A DNA stretch of 64,000 nucleotides from Neoceratodus forsteri (GCA_016271365.2 CM028131.1:170752501-170816500), one strand, 5' to 3'; shown: positions 31,135 to 43,051, counted from the stretch's first letter. The notes: a model not told the origin generated them from the letters alone. Numbers and translations are program-made.

Positions 31135-31980
31135 ATTTATTACCACAAATGTCCAAGTTAAAACTTCATAGGATTGTATGATAAAAAAACTATACAACAG
31201 AAATGTATGTATGGAAATAAGAGGGGAATAAGAAAAATGTACCTTGTATGAACAACTGATTAAAAAAATTATACAGAATTAAGCTTCTGGAGATATTTTC
31301 TAAACCATACTCTCAACCAGTTAACACACTCCATTAACATTAAAACCTATAGTGCTGTAGCAATATGTTTTACAAGATATCAATTGTCAGTATTATTGAC
31401 AAATAAAAATAATAAAAAAAAATAAATCTCTCAAGGACCACCTAGAAAATGAGTTAATGCATTTTAAAATGTTCAAAGTTCAATAATGAGTCAGTATATA
31501 ATGAATTAACCATATGAGCAGAAACAGTCAAAAGAATCTGTATAAGACCCCCATGGAATGACCCCCGGGAAAAGACAACTAGAAAAGAAATGTATATTCA
31601 CTATGTGTGAGAGCCAAGAGTCCTAACACCCTGTAGCAGAATTATGACATGTATCCAAATATAAGCCTACCTAAATATGTATGTACAACCTAACCCCACC
31701 CCCACACCCAGACCCCTTCCCCCACCAGGCCCCTCCCTCAAAAAACAACATTATCCAACCCCAAATCATACACACATATGACCCCACACACACTAAACTC
31801 CCCCTCCCATACACACTCACCCAAGACAAACAACCGATCCTCCCTCAACCCCCCACCTACCCACTCCCACATGTATATTTGGTGAGAAACCAACATATTG
31901 ATAACCAGTTAAAAATGACTCTGTGAAAATAAAAACAAAACAACAACAACACACTGAAGTCCTATTAAATGTCTATCATA
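31135..31980. other. no gene recognised; AT-rich then C/A-rich low complexity
   Basis: 31690-31870 is a C/A-rich low-complexity stretch that yields a proline/histidine-rich open frame of no apparent meaning. The remainder is AT-rich and may be the 3' untranslated region of the minus-strand Penelope-like remnant at 31990-32300. Confidence 0.45.
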
Positions 31981-31989
31981 TGAAGTAAA

Positions 31990-32300
31990 AGTCTATGTAA
32001 ATTTAAGTGGCGTAATGTGTCATGAAACCCAAATCAATATTCATGCCATCTGCTACCATATTGAGAAGTAAAATAAACCTAATCTCAAACGTCTGTCTCT
32101 GTTGTGTATTTTTTTTAATCCTTTTAAGGCCATTACTGACATATCTGAGATTGAGTGGTCATTCTGAGAGAAGTGTCACCCCACTGGTTTGTCAGTCATC
32201 ATCATTAACTTTATGTCTGTGTGCATTCATTCTAGTGTGAAGAGCTTGACTTGTCGCTCCAACATATCCTGTTTGTGGACATCTTTTGCATTGAATACTT
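31990..32300 (-). pseudogene. Penelope-like element, GIY-YIG endonuclease remnant 2
   Basis: Minus-strand translation gives YVGATSQALHTRMNAHRHKV, then across a frame change HSISDMSVMALKGLKK, NRDRRLR and LLLNMVADGMNIDLGFM. These match the second half of the Penelope GIY-YIG domain (YVGxTxxxLxxRMNxHR, HSxxDxxVMxL, RDxRLRE, LNxDxGFM). It differs in sequence from the remnant at 26760-27265, so it is a different family or a very diverged copy. Confidence 0.72.
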
Positions 32301-32399
32301 GCTTTCTAGCAAGTTTTATTTTGTATTGGGATTATTTTTTATTTCATTTTTTTGTATGGTGGGTTGTCTTTATATATGTATTTTTAAATTACATTTCTG

Positions 32400-32472
32400 T
32401 GTTTTTGAATGGCGCCCAGAGCCTCTGGGATTGGGTGACAGAAAAATAAAATTTGCCTTGCCTTTATTTATC
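32400..32472 (+). repeat. possible LINE/SINE 3' tail with hairpin
   Basis: GGCGCCCAGAGCCTCTGGGATTGGG contains the perfect hairpin CCCAGAG-C-CTCTGGG (about 32414-32428). It is followed by ACAGAAAAATAAAATTTGCC, a typical LINE-mobilised 3' end. No body was identified upstream. Confidence 0.4.
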
Positions 32473-33955
32473 TTTTGTGAGGAGCTGACATCCTCTGAGA
32501 CTGCAACTTTGAAAGCAGATATAATCAAAAGACACATGGAGACCCAATCTTACTTTCTTTTCTTATATACTCAACCATATTCTACATCTATCAAAAAAGT
32601 TGTATGAAAATGGCATGGGACTGAAATGGTTTTATGCATAAAAACATACAAATATTTCTCCCATTTTTGGGAATGTTGGCTCAAGAGGCTGTCATAGTAT
32701 TGGTAATTTACTCTTTATTTTTGAATTTATGGAAAAAATGAAGCAAACATCATGACAAATTAGTCCTTTTGTTTTCAATTTTTCTTTCACTCCCATGTTG
32801 GCACCTAAAACATTAATGTTATAACTGCATACAACAATCTGACCACTTACAGATTTTTTTTGCATAAAGAAGAAATAACTCTCACCATGTAACTTAAAAA
32901 ACAGCATGATAACCCATGATTTTTGTTGTGGATTTTGAATGTTTAGATGACTTGTATGGACTGGGCAAACATTTATTAATTTGACATGGGGTTGATGAAA
33001 CACCAGGGAACATCATTTAAGTGTGTTTAAAGAACTCTGTTTCATACTTATATTTGTTTGTGCTATGGTAGATCGGTGTTGTGGGTTGACTGTGTAGGGG
33101 ATGTCAGGGGAATGGTGCCACTGTAGTGTTCGTTGCTGTATTATATGTCAGACAGGCTTGGTGGAACCCAATTTTTTATGTGTACAGTAGCTGCCCAATA
33201 TATTAAATAATATATTAAAGCAGTCCACTTTAAGTTGAAAGAAATTGTTTTTGCTGGCATGTAAGAAAGGCCTTTATTTAACACACACTGACATGATTTT
33301 CTTTATGTTCTGTGGAGGAAAGGTTTATGAATGCAGCTGATGGATTCTCTCCAACCTGTGGGAGCACCTTAGAAGACGGATCAAGCTGTGATGATATTAT
33401 TGAGGAAACATCTGAATCCTCCTCAGTACCACCCCACTCTTGGTGTTTCTAAAGAATCTCATATTTGTTAGATATTGCAATGGAATCATTGTTATGCATT
33501 TTAGGCCAGGGTTATCCCCTTGTTTGTCTCTTCCTGGTTGGAGCTTGAAGTGTTTCTGTCACTGAAGTAGATGTGGTAGCATATCAGAGACTGTCTCCTG
33601 AGGGGGCTTGCTGCCCTTGTTGAGTTTTTTCATTCAGTGGAACCTGTTCTACTTCTCATCTTCCTTTTTCTGTGGCTGCTGTACTCCAATGGGGTGTAAT
33701 CAGTGCCAGGAACCAACATATTTTATTTTTAAATGTGTCTGTAAAAAAGGGGAGGAGGGCAGTAAATGTTAAGGGTGAAAAAAGGGAATTCCTACACCTA
33801 TATTTGGTCTGCTTTACCCTCATGCCATTTGCAATGAAGCCAATGTTTTTCTGCCATATTACAGAAGCCACATCAAATAAATGATCCCAAATAGAAGCTA
33901 AAATGAATTTATTACATGACACTTATTTATCCCTGATTGAGGTTTTAAGCAAGCC
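32473..33955. other. no gene recognised
   Basis: AT-rich DNA with open frames of up to 103 codons, none with a recognisable domain. A T/G-rich stretch at 33040-33180 and a minus-strand 88-codon frame (33922-33656, including GFIANGMRVKQTKYRCRN) are the only protein-like hints. I considered a Myb-like transposon protein but cannot support it. Confidence 0.45.
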
Positions 33956-33959
33956 TCAG

Positions 33960-36630
33960 AATAAGAACCCTCTGGGCCACTCCATGGACACTACTGAGTC
34001 ATGGTGCACAGTTAGGAATGAGTGGGACATGTTCATGCCAGGCTAAACTCAGTTCAGAAAGGATAGGGAGGGGAGGAAGGGAGTCTGGATTGTGTTGTAT
34101 GTAAGGGAGGGTATCAAGGTGATGGAAATGCAAGGGAACCAGGAGTAAAAGAGGGACTGGAGGTGCTGTGGCTCACTCTGGAGACAGGAGTCAGAGTTGC
34201 CATTCATATTGGGATGATATACTGACCTTCAGAACAGGGGGTGTAACTTGATAAGACAATAGGGAAGCCATCAACACAATGGCAGAAAAAGACCACGTGC
34301 TTCTGGTGGCAGACTTCAATCTGCTGGATATAGACTGGAGCATCCTAGCTGTGGCCTCAGCTAGAAGTATGGACATCCTCAACTCCCTGCAGGACACATT
34401 TCTCAGGCAATTTGTGAGGGAGCATACTTGTGATGGGGCAATACTGAACCTGATGCCTACAAACAGGGACAGTATTGTAGACATCAAGCTGGGATGCCAC
34501 CTGTGGACTAGTGATCTAATATTAGGATGGCAACAGAGGCAAACCCCACAAGGATGAGAGACCTAGACTTCAGGAGGGTAGATTTAAAAATAAATGGGTG
34601 AATTCCTCAGCAAAACCTGCAGTAGGGGATTTCCTGAGTGGGATCGAAGAACAGTGGGGCCAATTAAATGATGGCATAATAAAGGCAACAGACCTCTGCA
34701 TAAAAGAAGTGAGCATGAACAGGAAAACAATTAGACCACTATGGTTTTTAAGGGAAGTAGCTGCAAAGGTAAAGGCTAAAAGGATAGCATTCGAGAGGTA
34801 CAAAAAGATGCAGAGTGAAGAGGATAGGAGTGTACCAAGAAAAGTCACAGAGAAGCAGGAAAGGTGGTGAGGGATATAAAGCACAAACTGAGGAAAAGAT
34901 GGAAAAAAGGGTAACTACTGGGGACAAGGCCTTTTTTAGGTACATAAATAATCAGAGGAAGACAAGGGGAGGGAATGTGAGGTTAAGAATGGCAGGGGGA
35001 GACTGTACAAAAAAGGATCAGGAAAAAAACAGATATTGTGAACAGAATCTTCTGCACAGTCTTCACAGTGGAGGGGGAGAAGGACTGACTCCAAAAAAAA
35101 AAACAGCAGGAACACTGGGGGTGAGAAAAATAGACATAAGTCCATTCACAGAAAAAAGAGTCTTGAATTGACTTGTGAATCTGAAAGTGAATAAAGCTCT
35201 GTGACCAGACAGTGTACACACAATGGTTCTTAGAGAATTCAGGGAGATACTGGCTGCACCTCTGACAGGCCTATTCAACAACTCACTGGACATAGGACTT
35301 TTTCCAGAGGACTGAAAGAGGGCAGATGCAGTCCCGCTTCATAAAAGTGGCAGTGGGGAGGAGGCTGGTAACTATAGGCCAGTCAGCTTGACATCAATGG
35401 TGAAGTTAATGGAGACACATCTAAATGAAAGGCTAGTGTAGTATCTTGAATTCAATGAGTTACAAGACTGAGGCAGCACAGATTCATGGGGAGGGGTCGG
35501 AGGTCATGTCAGAAGAACCACATCAATTTCTTTGACGGGGTGACCAGAGAAATAGATCAGGGTGGGGCAGTGAATGTGGCCTACTCAGACTTAGCAAGGC
35601 CTTTGACACCATACCACATAGGAGGCTCAGAAGAAAACAGGGAAGTTCAGGGTGGGTCCCAATGTGGTAAACTGGGTACAAAATTGGTTGATGGATAGGT
35701 GACAGAAGGTGGTGGATAACAGCACTCACTCTAGGAAAGGAAGAGTGACCAGTGGTGGTGTACCTCAGGGCTCAGTACTGAGACCAGTCCTCTTTAATAT
35801 CTTTATATGTGACATTTCAGAAGAGCTGGAAGGGAAGGTAGGCCTCTGTACAGATGACACCAAAACCTGCAATAGGGTAGACACTCCAGAGGGAGTGGAG
35901 ATAATATGTAGATACCTGAGGAAACACGAGGAGTGGCTGAGGGTATGACAGCCAGTTTTCAATGTGAAAAAGTGCAAAATCATGCATCTTGGGCATAGAA
36001 ACCCAGAGGTGGAGTATAAAATGGAAGAAGAGATCTTGAGGGTCACTAAACAGAAGAGGGACCTAGAGGTAATCATATCTGGTGATCTCAAGGTGGTGAG
36101 GCAATATGACAAGGCAGTAAGTAGAGCCAGTGGGATACTGGGGTGCATAGGGAAGGGTATCACCAGCAGAAGGAAAGAGGTAGTATTACCACTGTATGGA
36201 TCACTGGTGGAACCCCAACTGTAGTACAGTGTCCAGCTCTACAGACCACATCTCAGGAAGGACATAGACAGGGTAGAAGCTGCCCAGAGAGGGGCCACTG
36301 AAATTGTGCAGGGACTGCACTGAAAAGCCCTATGAGGAAAGACTGATGATGAATCTAAATATGCACACACTGGAAGAGAGCAGGGAGAGTGGGGACATGA
36401 TAAAGGCCTATAAATAACTCATGGGGGTGAAAAATGTGCAAGAGGGGCATATTTTTCATATGAGCAGGTGCACAAGAACAAGGGCACATAAAATGAAGCT
36501 GGAAGGAGGAAATTAAAAGGATGTGTGGAAGTACATTTTCACTTAAACAGTAATGAATACCTGGAACATTGTTCCAATGGGGGAGTTGGGGCCATCACAG
36601 TGGCAGTGAGGAGTTTTTGGACAAGGTTCA
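33960..36630 (+). pseudogene. CR1 LINE with endonuclease and RT, plus strand
   Basis: The endonuclease part starts with a YVREGIKVMEMQGN-like segment (about 34100), then DHVLLVADFNLLDIDWSILA (34290-34340) and DSIVDIKLG. After a linker (about 34600-35000, highly charged) the RT reads RPVSLTSMV-like near 35375, VNVAYSDLARPL (motif A damaged), SGGVPQGSVLRPVLFNIFIC (35750-35810) and GLCTDDTKTC, where the usual FADDTKL alanine is threonine. Then come KKCKIMHLGHRNPEVEYKM, SRASGILGCIGKGITSRRKE and YGSLVEPQL. Stops and shifts make it inactive. The last 0.2 kb lies beyond an interruption, at 37330-37512. Confidence 0.88.
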
Positions 36631-36634
36631 GCTT

Positions 36635-37325
36635 GGCTTATGTCTGGGTGCCCAGAAAGTCACAAAAACTACACTTTAGTTGTCATAAATGCCATGCTTT
36701 TATTGCAGCAGAATAAAAAGTCCCTAATACAAACAAAACTAAACTAACAGCCCACTACTGTTAGAGCTACAAGCATACAGAGAATACAGAGATGATCAGA
36801 ATTGATATAACCCCTCCTCCAGAAATTCAAGCACCACTGGATTTTGTTGGTAGGTGGTCATTTGCTACTTTCTTCTCAAACCTCTTGAATTCACTGAGGC
36901 TCACAATCTAAGCTTCTTATGTATTGCAGTTGCTTATGACAAGAAAGGCAAAAAGAGGATGTTTTGGAAGATGGGGTATTTTAACCATAAAAGGCAAGAA
37001 AGTAAGTTTTATGAGATAAGGGTATGTTTGAACATAACAAACTGTCCTTCACTAACACCAGGTCTTCTTGCACATCCACTTTATTTTTACTCATTCACTT
37101 CCTTCTTTTAATCACGTCAAGTCTGATATGACATCCTGTCCTTACACAAAAACACTTAGCTATCAAAAAAAACCATTTTGCTAGCTGTAGCAAGTTTTGC
37201 CTTAAGCAAGGTGTGTGCCTTTTAACCATTTATTTTCTAGTACTTTTTTTCATTAAACACTTTGTTATCATCTTACAGTCCTTTTTCCTTCAACACTTTG
37301 CTTTCATCCAACATTTTGCCATAAT
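36635..37325. other. unassigned interruption in the CR1 3' region
   Basis: CR1 sense stops after GGAGTTTTTGGACAAGG and resumes near TGCATGGACTAGACCCAAAG (about 37347). The roughly 0.7 kb between is AT-rich, with no motif or inverted repeats that I can see. It could be a solo LTR or a non-autonomous insert, but I found no target duplication. Confidence 0.5.
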
Positions 37326-37329
37326 TCCA

Positions 37330-37512
37330 CAGCAGGCTCAAAGTATGCATGGACTAGACCCAAAGAAATCTTGGTAGGATAACCGGGGGGGGGGTAGCTG
37401 GAATTCAGGTAGTGTCCACAGTGACAATATAGGCAGGGAAAAATGGCAGACTAGGTGGGTCAAATGGGTCTTATCTGCCAACAAATTCTGCGTTTCTATG
37501 TTTGTATGAAGC
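37330..37512 (+). pseudogene. CR1 3' terminal segment
   Basis: ATGGACTAGACCCAAAGAAA, then GGCAGACTAGGTGGGTCAAA, TGGGTCTTATCTGCC and TTTCTATGTTTGTATG. It parallels the CR1 tail at 21125-21255 (GGGCAGACTTGATGC, GGTCTTTTTCTGC) and so completes the copy interrupted at about 36630. Confidence 0.75.
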
Positions 37513-37687
37513 TATGTGTGGAGGGGAAGGTTCACCTGTATTGCAATCTCATGGAGACAATGCTGCTAACAGAACTCCCTGCCACTCACATGTGAGGTGT
37601 ACTGATAGTGCACTGATGATTTGTTTGCTAGGCTGGGCTGCACAGAATGAAGATTAAGAATGACTTAAATCATATAAACCCAGGTTT

Positions 37688-37711
37688 TCATCATCATCAT
37701 CATCATCATCA
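37688..37711. repeat. (ATC)n microsatellite at LINE-2 3' tail
   Basis: About seven CAT/ATC triplets. On the minus strand it reads GATGATG... directly after AATAAATAAAGATTT, so it is the short-repeat tail of the LINE that ends here. L2-like LINEs typically end in such short tandem repeats. Confidence 0.85.
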
Positions 37712-38308
37712 AATCTTTATTTATTCAGGCGAACATCATTGAGCAAGGCTCATTTACAAGATGGACCTGATAAGGTCAAGGTTCAGCAGTTGATACATAA
37801 CAGATACATCATACACTTATATAAAACAATTATACATACAGGGGAAAAAAATATTTATAAACACAGTAATGTACAGTAAAATTCACATGATAAAAATGGG
37901 TTATAGGAGAGTTAAGCTAATATTTACAGTATATACATATCCCAGTGGAGGGGCCATGGCAAACACACAGCATAATGTAATACTAGGATGGTGAGGGTAT
38001 TACTGGGTGCCATAAGATGGGGTGTCTACCTGGGAGGGAGAACTGAAGAACAAAGATTATGCCATATATGGTTAATTTTTGGGAGGGAGATTGTGAGATG
38101 ACAAAGCTAGCTCTAGTGGTAGCAGCTGCATTTCTCTCTGAAGAAAACTGTACAATGCTGTTTAAAGGATGCAATTGGAATAATATTGGACAGTTTTAGG
38201 GATTTTTGTAGAGGGTGTTCCATGCTATAGCTAGAGAATAGCTGATTGCTGCCCTCCCTAGCCGGGTGTTGAATTTGGGCAATTTGAACAGGATGATGTT
38301 GTTGCTTC

Positions 38309-39960
38309 TTAGGGCATAGGAGCTAGGAATGGTCTGGGTGAAGCAGTCCAGAATATAGTTTGGAAGTTTGTTTGATAACGCTCTGTAAATCTATAGGCTG
38401 TATTTCTGTTCCTTCTGAGGTGAAGGGAAACCCATCCAACTGCAGCATAAAGAGAGCAGTGATGGGTATTAGATGGCAGATCTGTAATGAATCTTATTGC
38501 TCTATGGTATAAGGTATCCAACTTGTGTAGGTAGGAGGTGGGGCATCAACTATAAAGGAAGTCTGCATAGTCAACAACTGAGAGAAAATGGCCTGGACTA
38601 ACCTCATCTTTGAATCTCTGTTTAGGAAGGGTTTTAATCTATAGAGAAGGCCAAGCCTTTGGCGAAGCTTTTTTAGCAGTTCTTCTAAATGATGAATGAA
38701 GTCAAGTCTGTTGTCAATCCACACACCTAGGTATTTGAAATTTTCTACATACTCCAGGTTTTCTCCAAGTATAGTACATAGCTGGGGGAGAATGATTGAA
38801 GAGAAGGTGCTGGTGGAGCTTTGATTTGTGAACATCATTGCTTTAGTTTTCTTTGCATTCAACAGAAGCTTTTTCTCAAGTAGCTGATATTGTAACAGGG
38901 AGAATTCTGTTTGTATGATTTCACGAGCAACTGCAGACGAAGGGTTGCTGACATACAAAACAGTGTCATCAGCAAAGAGGTGTACAGAGGAATTGGTGAG
39001 GGTTGAATCAATGTTATTTATATAAATGGCAAAAAGGATAGGACCCAGGATAGAACCTTGGGGGACTCCTCTTAACAGTGGTTTTAATGGGGATAGGTCA
39101 CCTTCAGCTTTTACCTGCTGTGACCTACCGGTGAGATAACACCTGAACCACTTAAGGGAGGGTGGATCTAGGCCAAGGAGAGGCAAGGATGATAGTAAGC
39201 TCGTGGTCCACAGTATCGAATGCTTTGCTCAGGTCCAGAAATACTGCACAGACATTATTCTTTTTATCTAATTCAGTTTTGCCAGTCATTTGTGACCTTG
39301 GCTAGTGCAGTGATAGTGCTTATAGCTGGTCCTGAATCAGATTGAGCTGGATTCAAGAGGTTAGCATTGTCAAGATACTCCTTAACTGGTTACTCACTAA
39401 TTCTCCAGCATCTTGATAGCACTGGTAGAATGGAAATGGGCCTGTAATTATTAAGTTTCATAGGGTCCCTGATTTTAGAAGGGGAACCACTTGGGGTGTC
39501 TTCCACAGTGTGGAATAGAAACCAGAGCTTAGAGATAGGTTAAAGAGATGAGTTAGGGGACTGCAAGTATGTGGGATGCAATCTTAGAAAGTAGGGGTCC
39601 GAGAGTTTGCCTTGTGCTTTTTTGGTATCCAACTGCCATAATAGGTCCTCTACTGCTTCAACAGTACAGATTTGAAGCTGAAGGAAGAGTCAGCCTCTGA
39701 ACACCAGTGTGCTGGGAGCTTAATTGTTCCTCAGCAGGTTAGCTGGGAGGTGTCAAAGGCAAGGCCAGCTGTTGTGAAGTGGTTATTGAAGGCATCCAGA
39801 ATTTCCATTTTGCCAGTGATAGGGCCATCACTGTGGTGTAATTGAGTTGAAGGAGGTACTAGCATCCTGCCCCACCATCCCCTTGATGGTACCCCAAAAA
39901 CCTAGCAGGATTATGATAGGAGGAGTCGAGCTCAGCCAAGTAAAAGGCAGCCTTTGCATC
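38309..39960 (-). pseudogene. LINE-2 reverse transcriptase domain, lightly broken
   Basis: The 230-codon frame 39186-38494 carries LLGLDPPSLKWFRCYLTGRS, the motif B region LLRGVPQGSILGPILFAIYI, the active-site box HLFADDTVLYV (FADD at 38976-38965, intact), LLNAKKTKAMMF and NFKYLGVWIDNRLDF. The C-terminal HRAIRFITDLPSNTHHCSLY follows at 38521-38309. Motif A lies in a damaged stretch upstream (about 39220-39180, FLDLSKAFDTVD-like with breaks). The order and sequence fit the L2/Rex1 group. A few stops and shifts separate the pieces. Confidence 0.87.
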
Positions 39961-41359
39961 CCTAACTTTCTTGGTGCATCTATTCCTTGCTTTTCCAAAT
40001 ATCATCCAGTCATTTGCATTCTTGTTTTTCTTGCCATTTTCCAGAGTTTGTCTCTCCAGCAGTGCAGCTTTGAGGTCAGCTGAAAACCAATGACAGGATT
40101 TGTTTTTATTTGATACTAGATATTGGGGCATGGGTGTTAAGGGCATTTGTTATAATGCTATTTAGTAACTGCTGTGCTTTCTCCACAGAATGGGCAAAGG
40201 TAAAACTCTTGCCAGTTTGGAGAGTGAGCTAGATCATGCAAATATCCTTCAATATTGATGTTTTTCTTGGATCTCCTCATGAAGAATTTTGCAGGGGTTG
40301 TTGTTTTGCTGGTGGATATTACCCCTGCAATGGAGCAGTGATCACTTATGTCGTAGAGAAGCACTCCAGCGTGTATGAATAGATGTGGTTTATTCACTAG
40401 CATGATATCGAGTAGTGTGCTGTTATTACTATTCCTGGCATTAATTCTTGTTGGCTCATTAATTAGCTGTTTGAACCCATATGTATCACAGAATGATACC
40501 AGAGGTGCCAGCTGCCTGGGTAAGCTAGTTGAAATTCAGGTCACCTAGAATAATGACTTCAGTGCTGGGCTTGAGCAGATTCCCAGGTGGGATAAGAGCT
40601 TGAGGTCAGCAATGGGGGGTCTGTAGCATCCAACTAGCTGAAAAGCTGCTGTATTGGGGAGAGAGACTTTTAGGGATAGGCATTCAAATTCCTTGGGCAA
40701 AGAGGTTGCGGCAATACAGGATATAGGTATACCGGATTTTGCATATATAGCTACTCCACCTCCTCTTGTTTGAAATCCACTCTGAATAGCTGATAGTTAG
40801 GTAGGTTAACATCCCTGTCTGCTGTGGTGGGTTTGAGCCATGTCTCAGATACCATGAGAAAGTCTGGCAAGGTATGGGCAACCCAGGCTTGTATCAGTGT
40901 AAGTTTTTTCAACAGACTGCATACATTAATATGCAGAAAACTGAGGCCTTTAATTGAGGTTAGGTCTGATGGAGAGGTAATGCATTCAGGGGGTCCAGGG
41001 TTGATTTCCACGTTACCAATACAGAGCAATAGAAAGAGCAGGAGTTTCATGAGGGCTGCCAGTGATAGGGAGAGGGGGCTGTCTTTGGTCCTCCTTCTCT
41101 TATTCTGTTGCCACTCTTTTGGGATGCTCCATGTGGGGTTATGGAATTGTGTCGAGACACCAAGTAGCAGTTTGGTGGTTAGGTGTAGAGGGGATCTGTA
41201 TATCCAGTAGTGGAGCCTTGATTGAAATACATCTGTGGTGGTTTGTGTCTCCTTTTGAGGGTCACCCCACTGTAATTGATGCAGCAATGGTAGAGCATAT
41301 GTGAGGGTTTGAGCGTCAAACAATGGGGATGATTCAGAGAGACTGGGCAGATGGATCAC
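39960..41359 (-). pseudogene. LINE-2 ORF2 start, 2A-like motif and endonuclease
   Basis: The frame from 41359 begins MIHLPSLSESSPLFDAQ. A hydrophobic stretch, LLLFLLLCI, leads into GNVEINPGP (41017-40991). The endonuclease start is GLSFLHINVCSLLKKLTLIQ, then LMVSETWLKPTTADRDVNLP. Later pieces are LLYDISDHCSIAGVI (SDH box, about 40355) and the linker SADLKAALLERQTLENG, ARNRCTKKVRDAKAAFYLAE (about 40090-39930). The endonuclease nicks the target DNA to prime reverse transcription. Broken between 40750 and 40400. Confidence 0.83.
40991..41017 (-). other. 2A-like translational recoding motif in LINE-2 ORF2
   Basis: GNVEINPGP follows a hydrophobic leader. The consensus for 2A peptides is D(V/I)ExNPGP; here N replaces D at the first position. 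Such motifs are known at the N-termini of some APE-type non-LTR retrotransposon proteins. Whether this copy was active cannot be told from sequence. Confidence 0.7.
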
Positions 41360-41629
41360 CCTATGTTATGTGACAGGGACATCTTCTTTGTGGAATCCCA
41401 TGGCTGACAGTGAAAGAAGTATCAGCAGTAAACTTCCCATTGTGAGAGAGATATTGTTGATTGGCCAACGGGAGAGTAGTGAAGTTGCTGATTGGTTGGA
41501 TCAGCAAGCCGGTGAGACAGTTTGTTGGTTTAGGGTAATGCTGAGGGCTGGGAAGATATTTTGCGGGAAGGTGTCTATAAAAGTAACACACAAGAGGAGG
41601 GAAGGCGGTGGGCAAAAATTTTGAGCTTT

Positions 41630-42445
41630 CGGAGTCCTCCTCGCTGTCCCTATTGGCCCTGTGGGTTCCCTGAGTTGGCTAAGGTGCCGCCGACCGCCCG
41701 CTGGCAGAGTGAAGCCCCGGCGCTTAGCTGGGTGCTGTGGGACAGTGATGGTAGGCTGGAGAGAGACAGAGGAAGGTGCAGGAATTAAATAGAGTTGGAA
41801 ACAAGTGTTCCTGTTCATCACTGACTAAATCTGCACAACAAAAGGCTGTGGGGGGTGCTGTGGCGCCTCAGTGTCTGGCCCGCCTTGCAATTGCAAAAAA
41901 GGATTTGTAATCACAGTGAAGAACAATAAATCAACAGTTTCCCCTTGCAATTACCTTAGCAGAAACAGCACTTTTAGGTATTTTTCACAGTTTAGGGAAG
42001 GAAAAGTGGCGCCTCAGCGTCTGGCCCACTTGATACCAGGATTTAGAATTACAGCAAAATACAACAAATCAACAGAATCCTTTACAATTTCAGAAGATAG
42101 AAGACAGCTCTTTTGGGAGGATTTTGCAAGAAAAACAGGGAAGAAATTCCCAACTCCCAGACAGGTTTCGTATAGCAGGCTCAGTCAGTGAAAGTCAATG
42201 GGGCAGAGAGCCAACCGGCTGCTGTGCCTGAGAGGAGCCGCCATTGATTGGCTCGGCTTCCAGAGTCCTCTCTCGCTGTCCCTCCCGGCCTCGTGGTTCC
42301 CTGAGTTGGCTAAGGTGCCACCAACCGCCCGCTGGTGGAGCGAAGCCCCGCGCTGCTGGGTGCTGTGGGGCAGTGATGGTAGGCGATTGGCTGTGGCTTT
42401 CCTGAGTCCTCCCTTGCTGTCCCTCCTGGCCTCGTGTTTTGATTC
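41630..42445 (-). repeat. LINE-2 5' leader with repeated units
   Basis: Unit 1 (about 41630-41757) and unit 2 (about 42250-42388) share GGTTCCCTGAGTTGGCTAAG, GGTGCC(A/G)CC(A/G)ACCG, GAAGCCCC and GGGTGCTGTGGGACAGTGAT-like sequence. A third partial copy starts at about 42393 (TTGGCTGTGGCTTTCCTGAG). Between them a second repeat, starting GTGGCGCCTCAG(T/C)GTCTGGCCC, occurs at about 41860 and 42007. Tandem GC-rich leader units of this kind act as promoters in some LINEs; that role here is inference. Confidence 0.7.
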
Positions 42446-42450
42446 ATAGT

Positions 42451-43045
42451 TGATATTGAGCAATGTGTCTGTTGGACTTGCATGTGCTGGATTCCCTTGC
42501 TTTCATGCTATGCATTCTTAAGCCATACACAGCAGTCCCTGGAAGTGACTCTTTCTCTCCTTTGTGTTGAGGCTTAACCTAGTATTGTTTTTAACCTAAT
42601 GTAACAATCTACATCCTTCCTTTTTTAGGGCTGCAGGTAGCGGAGCCTGCAGCCCTCTTGCATCAGTTCTAAAAAGGAGTTTACCATGGAACTTCCTTTT
42701 TGGACTTTTGGAAGTATCTGTCTACAACTGCAAAATAGTGTGCTCCCCCTCTGTCATTTAACCCTTGCAGGGCTGCAGAATGAGCATCTGTCCAGCTCAA
42801 TCAAATAGATTCATTCTAGTTATTTCAGCAGCCTAGGGGGTTAATTCACTTTCTCCTTACTTTGACTGAATACTGACCCAATAGCATATGGCTAAATAGA
42901 CATGTGTGTTATGTGGGAGACATAGCAATGTAAGAAGTAGACCTGCCCCCCCAAATCCTATCATATGCTAAGTTACTGCAGCCTTGCAGCCTTGAAGCTT
43001 GGAGTCATCATGTAGGAATTTCTGCTGTCTACTGCTGTCAACACT
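42451..43045. other. no gene recognised
   Basis: Mixed-composition DNA between LINE-2 and the SINE. A short palindrome, GGGCTGCAGGTAGCGGAGCCTGCAGCCC (42628-42655), is the only structure seen. No reading frame of interest. Confidence 0.45.
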
Positions 43046-43051
43046 AGTGTC

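Larger units (their letters stand above)
37689..42450 (-). mobile_element. L2/Rex1-like LINE (LINE-2), minus strand, nearly full length
   Basis: Minus-strand element with repeated 5' leader units (about 42445-41630), one long ORF2 with a 2A-like motif, endonuclease and RT, and a 3' region ending in a hairpin (37751-37741), AATAAATAAAG and a GAT microsatellite. The reading frames are longer and less damaged than in the LINE at 27440-31134, so it is the younger of the two. Confidence 0.87.

Noticed and set aside
31681..31926. 81-codon proline/histidine-rich frame
   Set aside because: C/A-rich low-complexity DNA; no start context, motif or conservation signal.
33656..33922. Possible Myb-like accessory protein of a Harbinger transposon
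   Set aside because: Only faint compositional similarity; no tryptophan pattern, no transposase and no terminal repeats nearby.
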